NCBI RefSeq assembly: GCF_027706845.1
Contig: NZ_JAQGCZ010000005.1
Coordinates: 1-64,000 of the forward strand
Length of the DNA: 64,000 nucleotides
From: Mycolicibacterium sp. BiH015
Lineage (GTDB): Bacteria > Actinomycetota > Actinomycetes > Mycobacteriales > Mycobacteriaceae
Direction of reading: 5' to 3'
Part shown: positions 35,766 to 44,640 of the stretch, piece after piece
Numbering within the stretch: position 1 is the first letter of the stretch
How the letters are laid out: each line of letters starts with the position of its first letter
The notes under the pieces: model-generated
What the model was told of the DNA's origin: nothing
The model's database searches: none
The model's input: the letters and a program-made list of their open reading frames with translations, nothing else
Program-made: the position numbers and the translations under genes

Positions 35766-36749
35766 GATGCCGAGGTTGCGTCGGAAGGTCCTCCGCAGAG
35801 TGTCGGACGTCCCGAAGCCGGTGCGGCGCGCCACCGCATCCTGACTCTGATCGCCGGTCGCGAGCAGCACCTTGGCGGCTTCGAGGCGTGCCTGCTCGAC
35901 GAATCGCGCCGGCGTCATGCCGACCTGTTCGCGGAACACGCGCACCAGGTGGCGTTCGCTGACAGACGCGCGCGCTGCCATCGTCGCGAGTGAGTGATCG
36001 GCACCGGGGTCGGCGATGACGGCATCGACGATCTCGCGAAGACCGCCTGTGACCGGCAACGCCGATTCCGCCCACACGCTGAATTGCGCCTGCCCACCCG
36101 GCCGCTGGAGAAACACAACCATCCACCGCGCCACCCTTCTGGCCACCGCGGGACCGAAGTCGCTTTCGACCATCGCGAGCGCCAGGTCGATCCCCGCGGT
36201 GATTCCCGCACCGGTGATGAAGGGGCCGTCCTCTACGAACAGCGAGTCGGGGTCGACCTCGACCCTCGGGTAGCAGCGCGCCAGGGTTTGGCAGTGTGCC
36301 CAATGGGTGGTCGCACGTCGGCCGTCGAGCAGCCCGAGAGCTGCGAGCACAAACGACCCGGTGCACACCGACGCGATTCTGCGGGCCCGCGGCGCGAGCT
36401 CACGCACCATCCTCATCGCGTCCGGTACCGAATCCGGGGTCGGTTCCTCGGGAATGTCGTGGACACCCGGGGTGAACATGAACTCGGCGGGAACACCCCC
36501 GGGGACCACCAGCGTGTCGAACGAGTCCGGGACCTCGTCGACCGAGACGTCGACATCGAGCTTGGCGAAGGCGGTGGTGCCGACCGCACGACCTGTCGGC
36601 GATGCCAGCAACACCGTGTAGCGGGCACCGAAGTCGTTGGCGCGGGCGAAGATTTCCAGGGGCGCGGCGACGTCCTGCAGCGTCACCTTGTCATAGAGGG
36701 CGAACACGACCGTCTTCGATGCCGGGAGATGTCTCGATTCGTCGGCCAC
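35715..36749 (-). CDS. GlxA family transcriptional regulator with intact Cys elbow
   Basis: A regulator of 344 residues, DJ-1 domain then AraC HTH (MAARASVSERHLVRVFREQVGMTPARFVEQARLEAA). Here the elbow SVCTGSF keeps the Cys. GTG 36749 is preferred because AAGGGCAG lies upstream. It is convergent with the Cys-less paralogue; the two are clearly related but diverged, and the overlapping 51-base tail shows they are separate genes. The target may be the MFS gene next to it or a distant locus. Confidence 0.88.
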   Translation of the reverse strand: MADESRHLPASKTVVFALYDKVTLQDVAAPLEIFARANDFGARYTVLLASPTGRAVGTTAFAKLDVDVSVDEVPDSFDTLVVPGGVPAEFMFTPGVHDIPEEPTPDSVPDAMRMVRELAPRARRIASVCTGSFVLAALGLLDGRRATTHWAHCQTLARCYPRVEVDPDSLFVEDGPFITGAGITAGIDLALAMVESDFGPAVARRVARWMVVFLQRPGGQAQFSVWAESALPVTGGLREIVDAVIADPGADHSLATMAARASVSERHLVRVFREQVGMTPARFVEQARLEAAKVLLATGDQSQDAVARRTGFGTSDTLRRTFRRNLGISPGMYRNRFRTTGIRQ

Positions 36750-36834
36750 GTGTCTTGATCTGCCCTTCCGGTGCCTCCGATACCCCCGCGACGTCGGACG
36801 ATATCCGAGATCTGTTTCCTGCACGTTGCATTGG

Positions 36835-37986
36835 TCAGGGCGTCGAGGGAAAGGCGCGCCTCGCCGCGACGACGACCACGAGGCCGGAAGCCACCAGTCC
36901 GAACGCCACCCAGGGCAGGATGCCCACCACGGCAACGGTCAGTATGCCCGCGCCGATGGCGGCGCCGCCCGCGATGCCGAAGTTGGCTGTGGCGTTGACC
37001 CAGGCGCCGGACAGTTCCGGCGAGACCGCCTGGGAACGCACGGCGCAGGCCTGGTAGATGGACGGGACGCCGCCGAACGCACCGTTCCACACCGCGGCGG
37101 CAAGCACGACCCACCCCAGCGTCGGGTAGGTGGACCCGAGAATCACGAGGCCGCCGATCACGGTGAGCAGTACGATCGCTGCCGTGGCCCTGGGGTTTCG
37201 ATCGAGTGTCTTTGCAGTGCAATACAACCCGAGGAATCCGCACGCACCGCAAAGCAGAAGCAGAGGTCCGACGAGCTCGGGTTGCAGGCCCGACGACAGG
37301 AACAGCAGGCTGATGAACGTGTACAGGGTGAACTGTCCCAGGTAGGTCAGCACATTGGCGACGGCGACCGCCGCCAGTTCGCCACTGCGTCCGTCGCCGG
37401 TTCCGTCGGGATCGCCCCCGGGCACGTCCGGCAGGACCACCGCCACGAGCGCCAGCACCGCCACCGAGGCGACCGCCAGCACCGCGAACGAGGCGCGCCA
37501 TCCCAGTGCCGTGCCCAGCGATGTCGAAAGCGGCACGCCCAGAACGAATCCCGCCGAGGCACCGCCGGTCGCCAACGCCAGCGCCCGTCCCACGTACGGA
37601 CCCGACACCAGCCGTGGCACGTACCCGATGCACAACGAGAAGAACAGCGCGTGCGTGATACCGCCGATCACCCGTCCCGCCGCGACCACCGCGAAGACGG
37701 GGGCGGCAGCCACCATCGCGTTCGACAGCGCGTAGCCGGCGAGCGTGAGCAGCAGCAACGGCCTGCGTGGGAACCGGCTCGTGATCACGGTGAGCGGGAC
37801 CGCAAGCGTAGCGACCATGACCGCGTAGAGGGTGACGAGCAGGCCCGTCACCGAGGCTCGCACCCCGAAGCTCTCTCCGATGCCGGTCAGCAGCCCGACG
37901 GGCAGGACTTCGGTGGTGACGGCCAGACACGACGCCACCGCCAGGGACAGCAGTGCGGGCCGGGTGGCGCGGAGATCGGAGGTCAC
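36835..37986 (-). CDS. MFS transporter (AraJ/sugar-efflux-like)
   Basis: A membrane transporter of 383 residues with 12 hydrophobic segments; TSRFPRRPLLLLTLAGYALSNA is the loop 2-3 signature and GRVIGGITHALFFSLC follows as in the arabinose-efflux (AraJ, YdeA) group. It starts with GTG 37986 and is divergent from a ROK regulator only about 50 bases away, with a promoter and an operator-like site between them. Likely a metabolite or drug exporter. Confidence 0.9.
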   Translation of the reverse strand: MTSDLRATRPALLSLAVASCLAVTTEVLPVGLLTGIGESFGVRASVTGLLVTLYAVMVATLAVPLTVITSRFPRRPLLLLTLAGYALSNAMVAAAPVFAVVAAGRVIGGITHALFFSLCIGYVPRLVSGPYVGRALALATGGASAGFVLGVPLSTSLGTALGWRASFAVLAVASVAVLALVAVVLPDVPGGDPDGTGDGRSGELAAVAVANVLTYLGQFTLYTFISLLFLSSGLQPELVGPLLLLCGACGFLGLYCTAKTLDRNPRATAAIVLLTVIGGLVILGSTYPTLGWVVLAAAVWNGAFGGVPSIYQACAVRSQAVSPELSGAWVNATANFGIAGGAAIGAGILTVAVVGILPWVAFGLVASGLVVVVAARRAFPSTP

Positions 37987-37993
37987 TGCGGTG

Positions 37994-38021
37994 AATATAC
38001 TCAGAGCACGAGTTTAATCAA
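37994..38021 (-). promoter_or_regulatory. SigA-type promoter of the MFS gene
   Basis: On the minus strand TTGATT (38021-38016) and TATATT (37999-37994) are separated by 16 bases, a strong match for this GC-rich genome. The predicted start is about 37987, so the GTG at 37986 would be leaderless or nearly so. Confidence 0.5.
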
Positions 38022-38023
38022 CT
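38011..38023. promoter_or_regulatory. AGTT-N5-AACT operator-like site between ROK and MFS genes
   Basis: AGTTTAATCAACT is a 13-bp imperfect palindrome with AGTT/AACT arms. ROK repressors of the XylR type bind AGTT...AACT-ended sites. It overlaps the -35 box of the MFS promoter and lies 16 bases before the ROK ATG, well placed for repression of both genes. Confidence 0.45.
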
Positions 38024-38038
38024 GGAATATTGGTGCCC

Positions 38039-39220
38039 ATGCCGCAAGAGCCCGGATCCGCCTCGCAGCTGCGCTGGTACGGCGCTGCGAAGCTGATCGC
38101 GCTGGCACGTTCCGAGCCCGGCATCACGCGCGCGGCGGCCGCCCAACGGCTCCGCATGAGCAGCGGCGGCGCCGCAGATCTGGTCGCCAGGCTGCGACGG
38201 GCAAACCTGCTCGACGAGGTACCCGCACCGGCCAGGGGCCGGGGCAGGCCCACCACCGTTCTGCGACCCCATCCTGACGGCCCGGTGGTGCTGGCCGTCG
38301 ACCTGAGGCAAGGCGACTGGCGGTTGGCCGCGGCGGGCCTCGACGGCATTCCGGAGGTGATCACCCAGGGTCGGCACGGCCGGGCGGGCCCCGCGCGAGT
38401 GCTCGACGACATCGCCTCCGCGATCGCCGAGGAACACCGCAGACTGTCGGGGCGCGTGCGCGCCGTGTCCGTGTCGGTGGCAGGCACCGTGAGTGAATCG
38501 CGGCTCGTGCAGTTCACCACGCGGGGCTGGCGCGACGTCGACCTGACGGCGCTGACGGCCCGACTGCCTGCGCGCGCGAACCTGGCGCTGGTCCTGGGCA
38601 ACGACGCCACCCTTTCGGGCCTCGCCGAGGCGCGGACCGGCACAGCCCGCGACGCCGGTACGGCGCTGCACCTGATCGTCCTCGTCGGCCTCGGGGGCAC
38701 GCTTGTCGTCAACGGTGAGCCGGTGGCCGGATATCGCGGCGCGGCAGGCGAATACGGACACATCCCGTTCGGAGATCCAGACGTGGAATGTCCGTGCGGG
38801 GCGCGGGGCTGCTGGGATCTGACCGTCGACGGCCGGGCGCTGGCCCGTCACCTCGGCGTCCCGGCACCGGCAGACCCGATCTCGTTCGCGCGCAGAGTTC
38901 TTCGCGAACGTCCGCCCGGCAGCCGGGCGGCGCTGGACGCGGTGGCGACCTCACTCGGACGCGGCATCGCCGGCCTCGTCAATCTGCACGACCCCGCGAT
39001 CGTGACGCTTGGCGGGCTGGCTCCGCAGCTCCGGGACGCGGCACCCCGGGCGTTCGACACCGCATACCGGGACGGGCTCATGGCGTTTCGCAAGTCAGCC
39101 GCCCCGCCTGTGCGCAACGGGATGCTTGGCGAGGACGCATCGCTGTACGGCGCTGCGGCACTGGCCCTTGACCGCGTCACATCGGAGGCGGCGCTGGCCG
39201 AGTGGGCCCGACGACACTGA
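38039..39220 (+). CDS. ROK family transcriptional regulator
   Basis: A repressor of 393 residues: N-terminal winged HTH (SEPGITRAAAAQRLRMSSGGAADLVARLRRANLL), then a ROK sugar-kinase-like domain with VSVSVAGTVSES, GNDATLSGLAEA and the zinc motif CPCGARGCWD (consensus CxCGxxGCxE, with Asp at the end). ATG 38039 is chosen over TTG 38030 and GTG 38033, which are also possible. It probably represses the divergent MFS gene in response to a sugar. Confidence 0.9.
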   Translation: MPQEPGSASQLRWYGAAKLIALARSEPGITRAAAAQRLRMSSGGAADLVARLRRANLLDEVPAPARGRGRPTTVLRPHPDGPVVLAVDLRQGDWRLAAAGLDGIPEVITQGRHGRAGPARVLDDIASAIAEEHRRLSGRVRAVSVSVAGTVSESRLVQFTTRGWRDVDLTALTARLPARANLALVLGNDATLSGLAEARTGTARDAGTALHLIVLVGLGGTLVVNGEPVAGYRGAAGEYGHIPFGDPDVECPCGARGCWDLTVDGRALARHLGVPAPADPISFARRVLRERPPGSRAALDAVATSLGRGIAGLVNLHDPAIVTLGGLAPQLRDAAPRAFDTAYRDGLMAFRKSAAPPVRNGMLGEDASLYGAAALALDRVTSEAALAEWARRH

Positions 39221-39242
39221 GGAGCGGCCGCACGACGCGGCG

Positions 39243-39267
39243 GGTTTCGGCTCAGCCGGTACGGGTA
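39243..39267 (+). promoter_or_regulatory. candidate SigF promoter (GGTTT-N15-GGGTA)
   Basis: GGTTT (39243-39247) and GGGTA (39263-39267, followed by A) are separated by 15 bases: a full consensus match for a mycobacterial SigF promoter. The expected start site is near 39274, a few bases before ATG 39279, so the message would be nearly leaderless. Confidence 0.62.
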
Positions 39268-39278
39268 ACGACTCTGGC

Positions 39279-39392
39279 ATGACAACTCCGGAGCCCGGCA
39301 ACGAGACCGACGAAGTGTTGACCACCCCGGCCACCCCCGGCGCCGAAGCACTTCCCACCGACGGCGACGACGACGAGTCGGCCACGTCCTAG
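39279..39392 (+). CDS. 37-residue acidic protein with a SigF-type promoter
   Basis: A short ORF that begins MTTPEPGNETDEVL and ends DGDDDESATS, rich in Thr, Glu, Asp and Pro. It has no ribosome site, but the promoter just upstream would give a near-leaderless mRNA, which mycobacteria translate well. Low sequence complexity makes coding status uncertain; the promoter is the main support. It resembles the 44-residue ORF at 6985 in composition. Confidence 0.45.
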   Translation: MTTPEPGNETDEVLTTPATPGAEALPTDGDDDESATS

Positions 39393-39404
39393 CCCGCCGA
39401 TGTC

Positions 39405-40391
39405 CTAGGTGGCGCGCCGCAACATGTCGGGGGTGCTTCCCGTCCAGACGCGGAAGGCGCGGTAGAACGAGTTGGGTTCGGCGAAGCCGAGCAGGAACGA
39501 GATCTCGGCGATCGACAGCATCGTATTTTCCAGGTAGTGCGTCGCAAGATCCGATCGGGTGGCGTCCAGGATCTGCTGATAGGTCGTTCCCTCGACTTCG
39601 ATGCGCCGCTGCAGGGTCCGTTTGCTCATGGTGAGTTTGCGCGCGACGGTGTCCATCGAGGCGAGGCCGCTGGGCAGTGCTTCCAGGAGGGCGGCGCGGA
39701 CCCGTTCCGTAGTGGACGCCGGTGTTTCGAGATCCGCGAGTCGGCGCCGCAGCTCCGGTTCGAACGCTGCCCACAGGGGTTCGTTGGACGTGAGGAACGG
39801 CAGGGCGGCGTCGGTAGCCGACACGGTGACCGCGTGTGACTGCGCTCGGCGCAGCGGGGCGCCCAGGAATTCCTCGTAGGGCGTCACCACCTCTGGCAGC
39901 ACGGCGGCGGTGACCTCCACCGGTCGGATCGCCTCTCGCGTGCCGAGCCGGATCAGCGCCACGCAGAAGAGCAACTCCATCATGATCAACGACGCGGGCG
40001 GGCGCGGCGCATCGAGCCACGACAGCTCCACCGTGACCAGATCGCCGTGCTCGGTGACGCCGAAACGCATGGGCGCCACCAGCTTCTTGTAGTGCGCGAT
40101 GCGCTGGGCGGCAACCATGAAGTTCGGGCTGCACAGCGCGGCGAACAGGGGCGGGGAGAAGGACTCGGCACGCACCGCCCGGCACAGCGAGACCGGGAGC
40201 GCCGGATCCTTCGTCTCGGCCTCGATACTGTTCCACAGCCGGTAGTAGTCAAGCGGCGCAAGCCTTGTCGACGGGTGCTGGAACAGATCGTCGGCCAGCC
40301 CTGCGCGCCGCAACACGTCCGCGGGCGCCACGCCGAGATCTCGGAGCAGGGTGCGCCACGTCGTGTCCAGCGCGTAGGACTGCGACGTCAC
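39405..40391 (-). CDS. AraC family transcriptional regulator (OruR/ArgR-like)
   Basis: A regulator of 328 residues with an N-terminal arabinose-binding-family-type domain (LAPLDYYRLWNSIEAE, NFMVAAQRIAHYKKLVAPM) and a C-terminal AraC HTH (TVARKLTMSKRTLQRRIEVEGTTYQQIL, then AEISFLLGFAEPNSFYRAFRVWTGSTP). GTG 40391 overlaps the SDR stop (GTGA), so it is co-transcribed with the SDR and may control it in response to its substrate. Confidence 0.92.
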   Translation of the reverse strand: MTSQSYALDTTWRTLLRDLGVAPADVLRRAGLADDLFQHPSTRLAPLDYYRLWNSIEAETKDPALPVSLCRAVRAESFSPPLFAALCSPNFMVAAQRIAHYKKLVAPMRFGVTEHGDLVTVELSWLDAPRPPASLIMMELLFCVALIRLGTREAIRPVEVTAAVLPEVVTPYEEFLGAPLRRAQSHAVTVSATDAALPFLTSNEPLWAAFEPELRRRLADLETPASTTERVRAALLEALPSGLASMDTVARKLTMSKRTLQRRIEVEGTTYQQILDATRSDLATHYLENTMLSIAEISFLLGFAEPNSFYRAFRVWTGSTPDMLRRAT

Positions 40392-41230
40392 GTGCCGAGT
40401 CCGAACTGCGCCCGCATTCCGGCGAAGAACGTCGCATCGTCGGCGGCGCGGCGTGCGTCCAGCAACGCCACCGCATCGGCACCTGCCACGTAGCGCAGCG
40501 TATCCGTTCCGTCGGTGACGGCGTCGAAGATGGCTCCCGCGATCGTCTCGGCGTCGGAGCCGCCCTCGTCCATCATCGGACCGAGGCTCGCGAGCAGCGC
40601 CTCCACGAGCGGCTGGTACTCGGTCAGGTCGGGATCATTGCTGAAGTCGAACGACCGGCCGCCGAAATCGGTTCTCACACCACCGGGTTCGACGATCTTC
40701 ACGCGAACCCCGAATGGGGCCAGCTCGTAGTGCAGTGACTCCGAGAGCCCTTCGACGGCGAATTTGGTTCCGTGATAGAGCGTGCCGAGCGGGAAGGTGA
40801 TCCGCCCGCCCATCGACGAGACGTTGACGATGGTGCCACCGCGATTCGCGCGGAAGTGCGGCAGCACCGCTTTCGTGGTCGCCAGCAGGCCGAAGACGTT
40901 GACGCCGAACTGACGCTCGATTTTGTCCATCGGCGTGGCCTCCAGCGGTCCGTACGCGCCGTAGCCCGCGTTGTTCATCAACACGTCGAGGCGGCCGAAA
41001 CGTTCGAGCCCCGCCTCGACGGCGGCGGTGATCGACGCCGCGTCCTGGACGTCGAGGCGGGTGACGAGTGCGTTGTCGAACCCCGTCAGCTCGGTCTCGT
41101 TCTCGGGGGAACGCATCGTCGCGACGACGTTCCAGCCCTTGGCGAGGAACAGCCGAGCGGTGGCCCTGCCGATGCCGCTCGAGGAGCCGGTGATGAGGAT
41201 GGTCTGGGTCTCGCTTCTGGAAGTGTTCAT
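40388..41230 (-). CDS. SDR family oxidoreductase
   Basis: A classical SDR of 280 residues: TGSSSGIGRATA cofactor loop, NNAGYGAYG, Ser in NVSSMGG, Tyr/Lys in YHGTKFAVEG. ATG 41230 is preferred because AAAGGAGA precedes it. The sequence is close to the group of putative ketoreductases often paired with AraC/MarR regulators. Substrate unknown. Confidence 0.9.
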   Translation of the reverse strand: MNTSRSETQTILITGSSSGIGRATARLFLAKGWNVVATMRSPENETELTGFDNALVTRLDVQDAASITAAVEAGLERFGRLDVLMNNAGYGAYGPLEATPMDKIERQFGVNVFGLLATTKAVLPHFRANRGGTIVNVSSMGGRITFPLGTLYHGTKFAVEGLSESLHYELAPFGVRVKIVEPGGVRTDFGGRSFDFSNDPDLTEYQPLVEALLASLGPMMDEGGSDAETIAGAIFDAVTDGTDTLRYVAGADAVALLDARRAADDATFFAGMRAQFGLGT

Positions 41231-41362
41231 GGTGTTCTCCTTTCTGCGCATCACGCTATGAGTGGATGAACGCCACGTCAGTGACCGATCGCGTCATCGT
41301 TCTATCGGATCGCGCCACATGCATGCGGCCGGCTGAGCACGACACGGTGATATGACAAAGCC

Positions 41363-42562
41363 ATGGGACCGACGTCGTTCAGGTATTCGCCTGCGAACTC
41401 CCGGCGTATGCGACTGCTGTTCCCGTCTGAGGCGCGTGCCCGGGCCTTCATCGACGGACTCGACCGTGGCGACCCCCTCGCCGAGCGGTTCGTCGCCGAG
41501 ACCTACCACGGTGAGCTCGGCGCCAAGAAGGCCCGCGAGCTCGTCGAGCGAGCGCAACGCGTCGGCATCGACAACGTGCCCGACGCCCCGGAGTCGATGC
41601 GCGCGCTGTTCGCGGAGTTCGAGCAGATCCCCGACTGGCTGGATCCCGAACTCGTCGAGGACGGCGCCGCGGTGTGGCGGCGCTGGGCGTACGCGCTCGG
41701 CGCCCTCGGCAACGCAGGAACCAACGACACCTATACCGAAGGCTGGCTCGCGGTGCCACTGTCGCTGTCGGGTGGGTATGCGGGTCAGCGGGCGCTGCAC
41801 CGGTATCTCGAAACGTCGCGGTGGTGGATCGAGGTCTGCCGACCCGGCGCGCTTCTGACCCCAGGATCGTTGGGCCGCAACATTTCCCTGCACGTGCGGA
41901 TCATGCACGTCAGCGTCCGAGCCCGCGTCAGGGCGCATCCCGAATGGGATGCCGAACGCTGGGGCCTTCCCATCAGCCAGTCCGCGATGCTGTTGACGCT
42001 TCTCGGTGGCAGCGTGGCACCGGCGTTCGGGCTGTTCCTTCTCGGGCACGTCACCTCCCCGAGGGAGATGCGGGCGGTCCTGCACTTCAACCGGTTTTGC
42101 GGACACCTCGTCGGCGTCCGGTGCGACGGGTACTTTCCGGAGACCATTGCCGACGCGTGGCGAATACTGCTGATGGCCAATGCCGCTCGCAGCTACGACA
42201 GCGGCGGCAGCGGTGCCGAGCTCGTCGAGTCCTTCGTGCCGGCCTTCGCGCCGGGCCCAGGTCTGCGCGGCATCGCCCGCCTGCGCGCCGAGTACCACTA
42301 CCGCATCCAGGCAGGATATCTCGGCCTGTACATGCTGCCGTGGAACCGGCGCAGATACCGGCTGCCGTCGGCGGTGCCGGGAATCATGCTGTTGCTCTTG
42401 CGTTCTCCGCTGATCGCCGGACTGGAAATCCTGCGACGCCTCTTTTCGCGCATCGACAGGCGCTGGCAGGCCGTCAACGTCAGGCGCTGGGAGAGCTGGC
42501 TCGAGTGGCAATCGGCGGGCAAGGCGGCTGCCTTCGAGGCGGCCGCCCCGCTGCGGCGCTGA
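41363..42562 (+). CDS. oxygenase MpaB family (DUF2236) protein
   Basis: A protein of 399 residues of the ER-bound-oxygenase-like MpaB/DUF2236 family: GALGNAGTNDTYTEGW, then HVRIMHVSVRARVRAHPEWDAERWGLPISQ, the region with the conserved His of the haem-binding family. Relatives include latex-clearing-type and MpaB oxygenases; the natural substrate is unknown. The C-terminal 60 residues are hydrophobic and basic and may touch the membrane. The gene is divergent from the SDR. Confidence 0.87.
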   Translation: MGPTSFRYSPANSRRMRLLFPSEARARAFIDGLDRGDPLAERFVAETYHGELGAKKARELVERAQRVGIDNVPDAPESMRALFAEFEQIPDWLDPELVEDGAAVWRRWAYALGALGNAGTNDTYTEGWLAVPLSLSGGYAGQRALHRYLETSRWWIEVCRPGALLTPGSLGRNISLHVRIMHVSVRARVRAHPEWDAERWGLPISQSAMLLTLLGGSVAPAFGLFLLGHVTSPREMRAVLHFNRFCGHLVGVRCDGYFPETIADAWRILLMANAARSYDSGGSGAELVESFVPAFAPGPGLRGIARLRAEYHYRIQAGYLGLYMLPWNRRRYRLPSAVPGIMLLLLRSPLIAGLEILRRLFSRIDRRWQAVNVRRWESWLEWQSAGKAAAFEAAAPLRR

Positions 42563-42567
42563 GCGTC

Positions 42568-42592
42568 GGATTAGGTATTCGCCCGCCGGGTA
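42568..42592 (+). promoter_or_regulatory. possible SigF-like promoter for malQ
   Basis: GGATT (42568-42572) and GGGTA (42588-42592) are 15 bases apart, one mismatch in the -35 from GGTTT. Transcription would start within a few bases of GTG 42603. Weaker than the two other SigF candidates. Confidence 0.3.
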
Positions 42593-42602
42593 CAAACGCG
42601 CC

Positions 42603-44585
42603 GTGACGACGGCGATTCCGAAACCCGCGCCCGAAGACCTGCGCCGGCTCGCCGCAGCGCACGGCGTGGCCACCTCCTACCGCAACGAACGGCGGGAGCC
42701 TGTCGAGGTGGACGCCGATGTGGTCATCCGCGTGCTGAGCCTGATGGAGGTCGACGCGAGCAGCGAGACCAGCCGCCGCACCGAACTGGCACGACTCGAC
42801 GAACGCGAACGTGCGGGCGTGCTCCCGCCGACGATCTCGATGCGCGTGGGCGGCTCGCCGCGAGCGGTACCGGGTGCCGTGTCGCTGGTCGCGGAGGACG
42901 GTTCCGAGACCGCGGTCGACGGGCGGCTTCCCGGCGACCTGTCGCCGGGCTGGTACCGGTTGCACACGCGCGACGGTCAACAGGCCACCGTCGTCGCCGC
43001 CCCGCCCAAGGTCCCGGCCGCGCCGCCGACCTGGGGGTGGATGCTGCAGCTCTACGCGCTCCGGTCGGCCCGCTCCTGGGGCATCGGTGACCTCGGAGAT
43101 CTGCGTGAGTTCGTGGAGTGGACGGCGGCGACACACGGCGCGGGGGCCGTCCTGCTCAACCCGCTCCACGCTCCCGGCCCGACCCACCCGGTGCAGCCGT
43201 CGCCCTACACGCCGTCGAGTCGCCGGTTCGCCAATCCCCTGGCTCTGCGCATCGAAGACACCGCCGCCTATCACCGGGCCGACCCGGACGTGCGCGCCGA
43301 GGTGGACGCACTGCGTGTCTCCGCGGCGACCCCCCGAATCGACCACGACCTGGTCTGGGTTGCCAAACGCGGTGCACTGGAACTGCTTTGGCGCAGTGAG
43401 AGCCGCCCCAACCCGCTCGCCGAATCGTCGGCGGGGCTGCGGGACTGGGCCACCTACTGCGCGCTGGCCGAGCGACACGGCGGGCGGTGGAGCCGCTGGC
43501 CCGAGGAGCTGCGGGACGTCAACGGATCGGCCGTGGCGGCGGCACGCCAGGAGCTGGCGTCGCGGGTGGCCTTTCACGCCTGGGTCCAGGAGTGCTGCGC
43601 CGATCAGCTGATGGCCGTCCGGGACGCCGCACGTGACGCCGGCATGGGACTGGGCGTCCTGCATGACCTCGCCGTGGGGGTGGACGCAGACGGTGCCGAT
43701 GCGTGGGCCCTGGCCGACGTGCTCGCCTCGGGCGTGAGCGTCGGGGCGCCACCGGACAATTTCACGCCCCGCGGCCAGGACTGGGGCCTGCCGCCGTGGC
43801 GGCCCGACCGGCTTGCCGCGACCGGCTACGCCGCACTGCGGGACATGCTGCGCGCTGTCCTCGCCCACGCGGACGGCCTGCGAATCGACCACGTCGCCGG
43901 GCTGTGGCGGCTCTGGTGGATTCCGCCGGGCGACGGCCCCGACCGTGGCACCTACGTGCATTACGACGCGCAGACCATGCTCGCAGTGCTCGCGCTGGAG
44001 GCGCACCGCGCGCACGCGACCGTCGTCGGCGAGGACCTGGGCACCGTCGAACCGGAGGTCACCGAGGCCCTTGCAAACAACGGCATGCTGGGGTGTGCGG
44101 TGTCCTGGTTCACCCGCGATCAGTCCGTCAACGGCGAACCGTTACTGGCGCCCGCGAAGTGGCCTACACGCGCGGCCGCCAGCCTGTCCACGCACGACTT
44201 GCCGACGGCAGCCGGCTTCTTCCGCGGTGAGCATGTCCGGGTACGCGCCGATCTCGGCATGCTCGACGATGTCGATGCAGAGCAGGCCAACGCCGACAGG
44301 GAGCGGGCCGAGTGGCTGGGCCTGCTGCGGTCCGAAGGGTTCCTGGACGCCGAGTCAGAGCCGGACGAATCGGCGGTTGTCCTCGCGATGCACCGGTTTC
44401 TGGCCGCGACGGCGAGCCGGCTGAAGCTGATCTCGCCCTATGACGTCATCGCCGAGCCGAGGCAGCCGAATCTTCCCGGGACGGTGGACGAGTACCCGAA
44501 CTGGCGCCTGCCGCTGCCCTTGACCTTGGAAGAACTGCGTGCTGACCCGCGGGTCGCGGCGATCACCTCCGCATTCCGCGATTGA
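42603..44585 (+). CDS. malQ: 4-alpha-glucanotransferase
   Basis: A GH77 disproportionating enzyme of 660 residues that moves glucan segments between maltodextrins in glycogen metabolism. Actinobacterial MalQ has an N-terminal extension, seen here as residues 1-140. GWMLQLYALRSARSWGIGDLGDL begins the barrel; the nucleophile Asp is in LRIDHVAGL, the acid Glu in VGEDLGTVE and the third Asp in STHDLPTAA. All are intact. The start is GTG 42603. It lies 40 bases after the MpaB gene. Confidence 0.94.
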   Translation: MTTAIPKPAPEDLRRLAAAHGVATSYRNERREPVEVDADVVIRVLSLMEVDASSETSRRTELARLDERERAGVLPPTISMRVGGSPRAVPGAVSLVAEDGSETAVDGRLPGDLSPGWYRLHTRDGQQATVVAAPPKVPAAPPTWGWMLQLYALRSARSWGIGDLGDLREFVEWTAATHGAGAVLLNPLHAPGPTHPVQPSPYTPSSRRFANPLALRIEDTAAYHRADPDVRAEVDALRVSAATPRIDHDLVWVAKRGALELLWRSESRPNPLAESSAGLRDWATYCALAERHGGRWSRWPEELRDVNGSAVAAARQELASRVAFHAWVQECCADQLMAVRDAARDAGMGLGVLHDLAVGVDADGADAWALADVLASGVSVGAPPDNFTPRGQDWGLPPWRPDRLAATGYAALRDMLRAVLAHADGLRIDHVAGLWRLWWIPPGDGPDRGTYVHYDAQTMLAVLALEAHRAHATVVGEDLGTVEPEVTEALANNGMLGCAVSWFTRDQSVNGEPLLAPAKWPTRAAASLSTHDLPTAAGFFRGEHVRVRADLGMLDDVDAEQANADRERAEWLGLLRSEGFLDAESEPDESAVVLAMHRFLAATASRLKLISPYDVIAEPRQPNLPGTVDEYPNWRLPLPLTLEELRADPRVAAITSAFRD

Positions 44586-44616
44586 GGCCCGGGCCGGATT
44601 CTTGGGATCGGTAGCC

Positions 44617-44633
44617 GTACACCGTCGGTGTAC
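44617..44633. promoter_or_regulatory. 17-bp perfect palindrome before a small membrane gene
   Basis: GTACACCG (44617-44624), a central T and CGGTGTAC (44626-44633) form an exact inverted repeat ending 7 bases before ATG 44641. The length and symmetry are those of a dimeric-regulator operator, and the position would block transcription or translation start. No cognate regulator is adjacent. Confidence 0.55.
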
Positions 44634-44640
44634 TTGCGCC

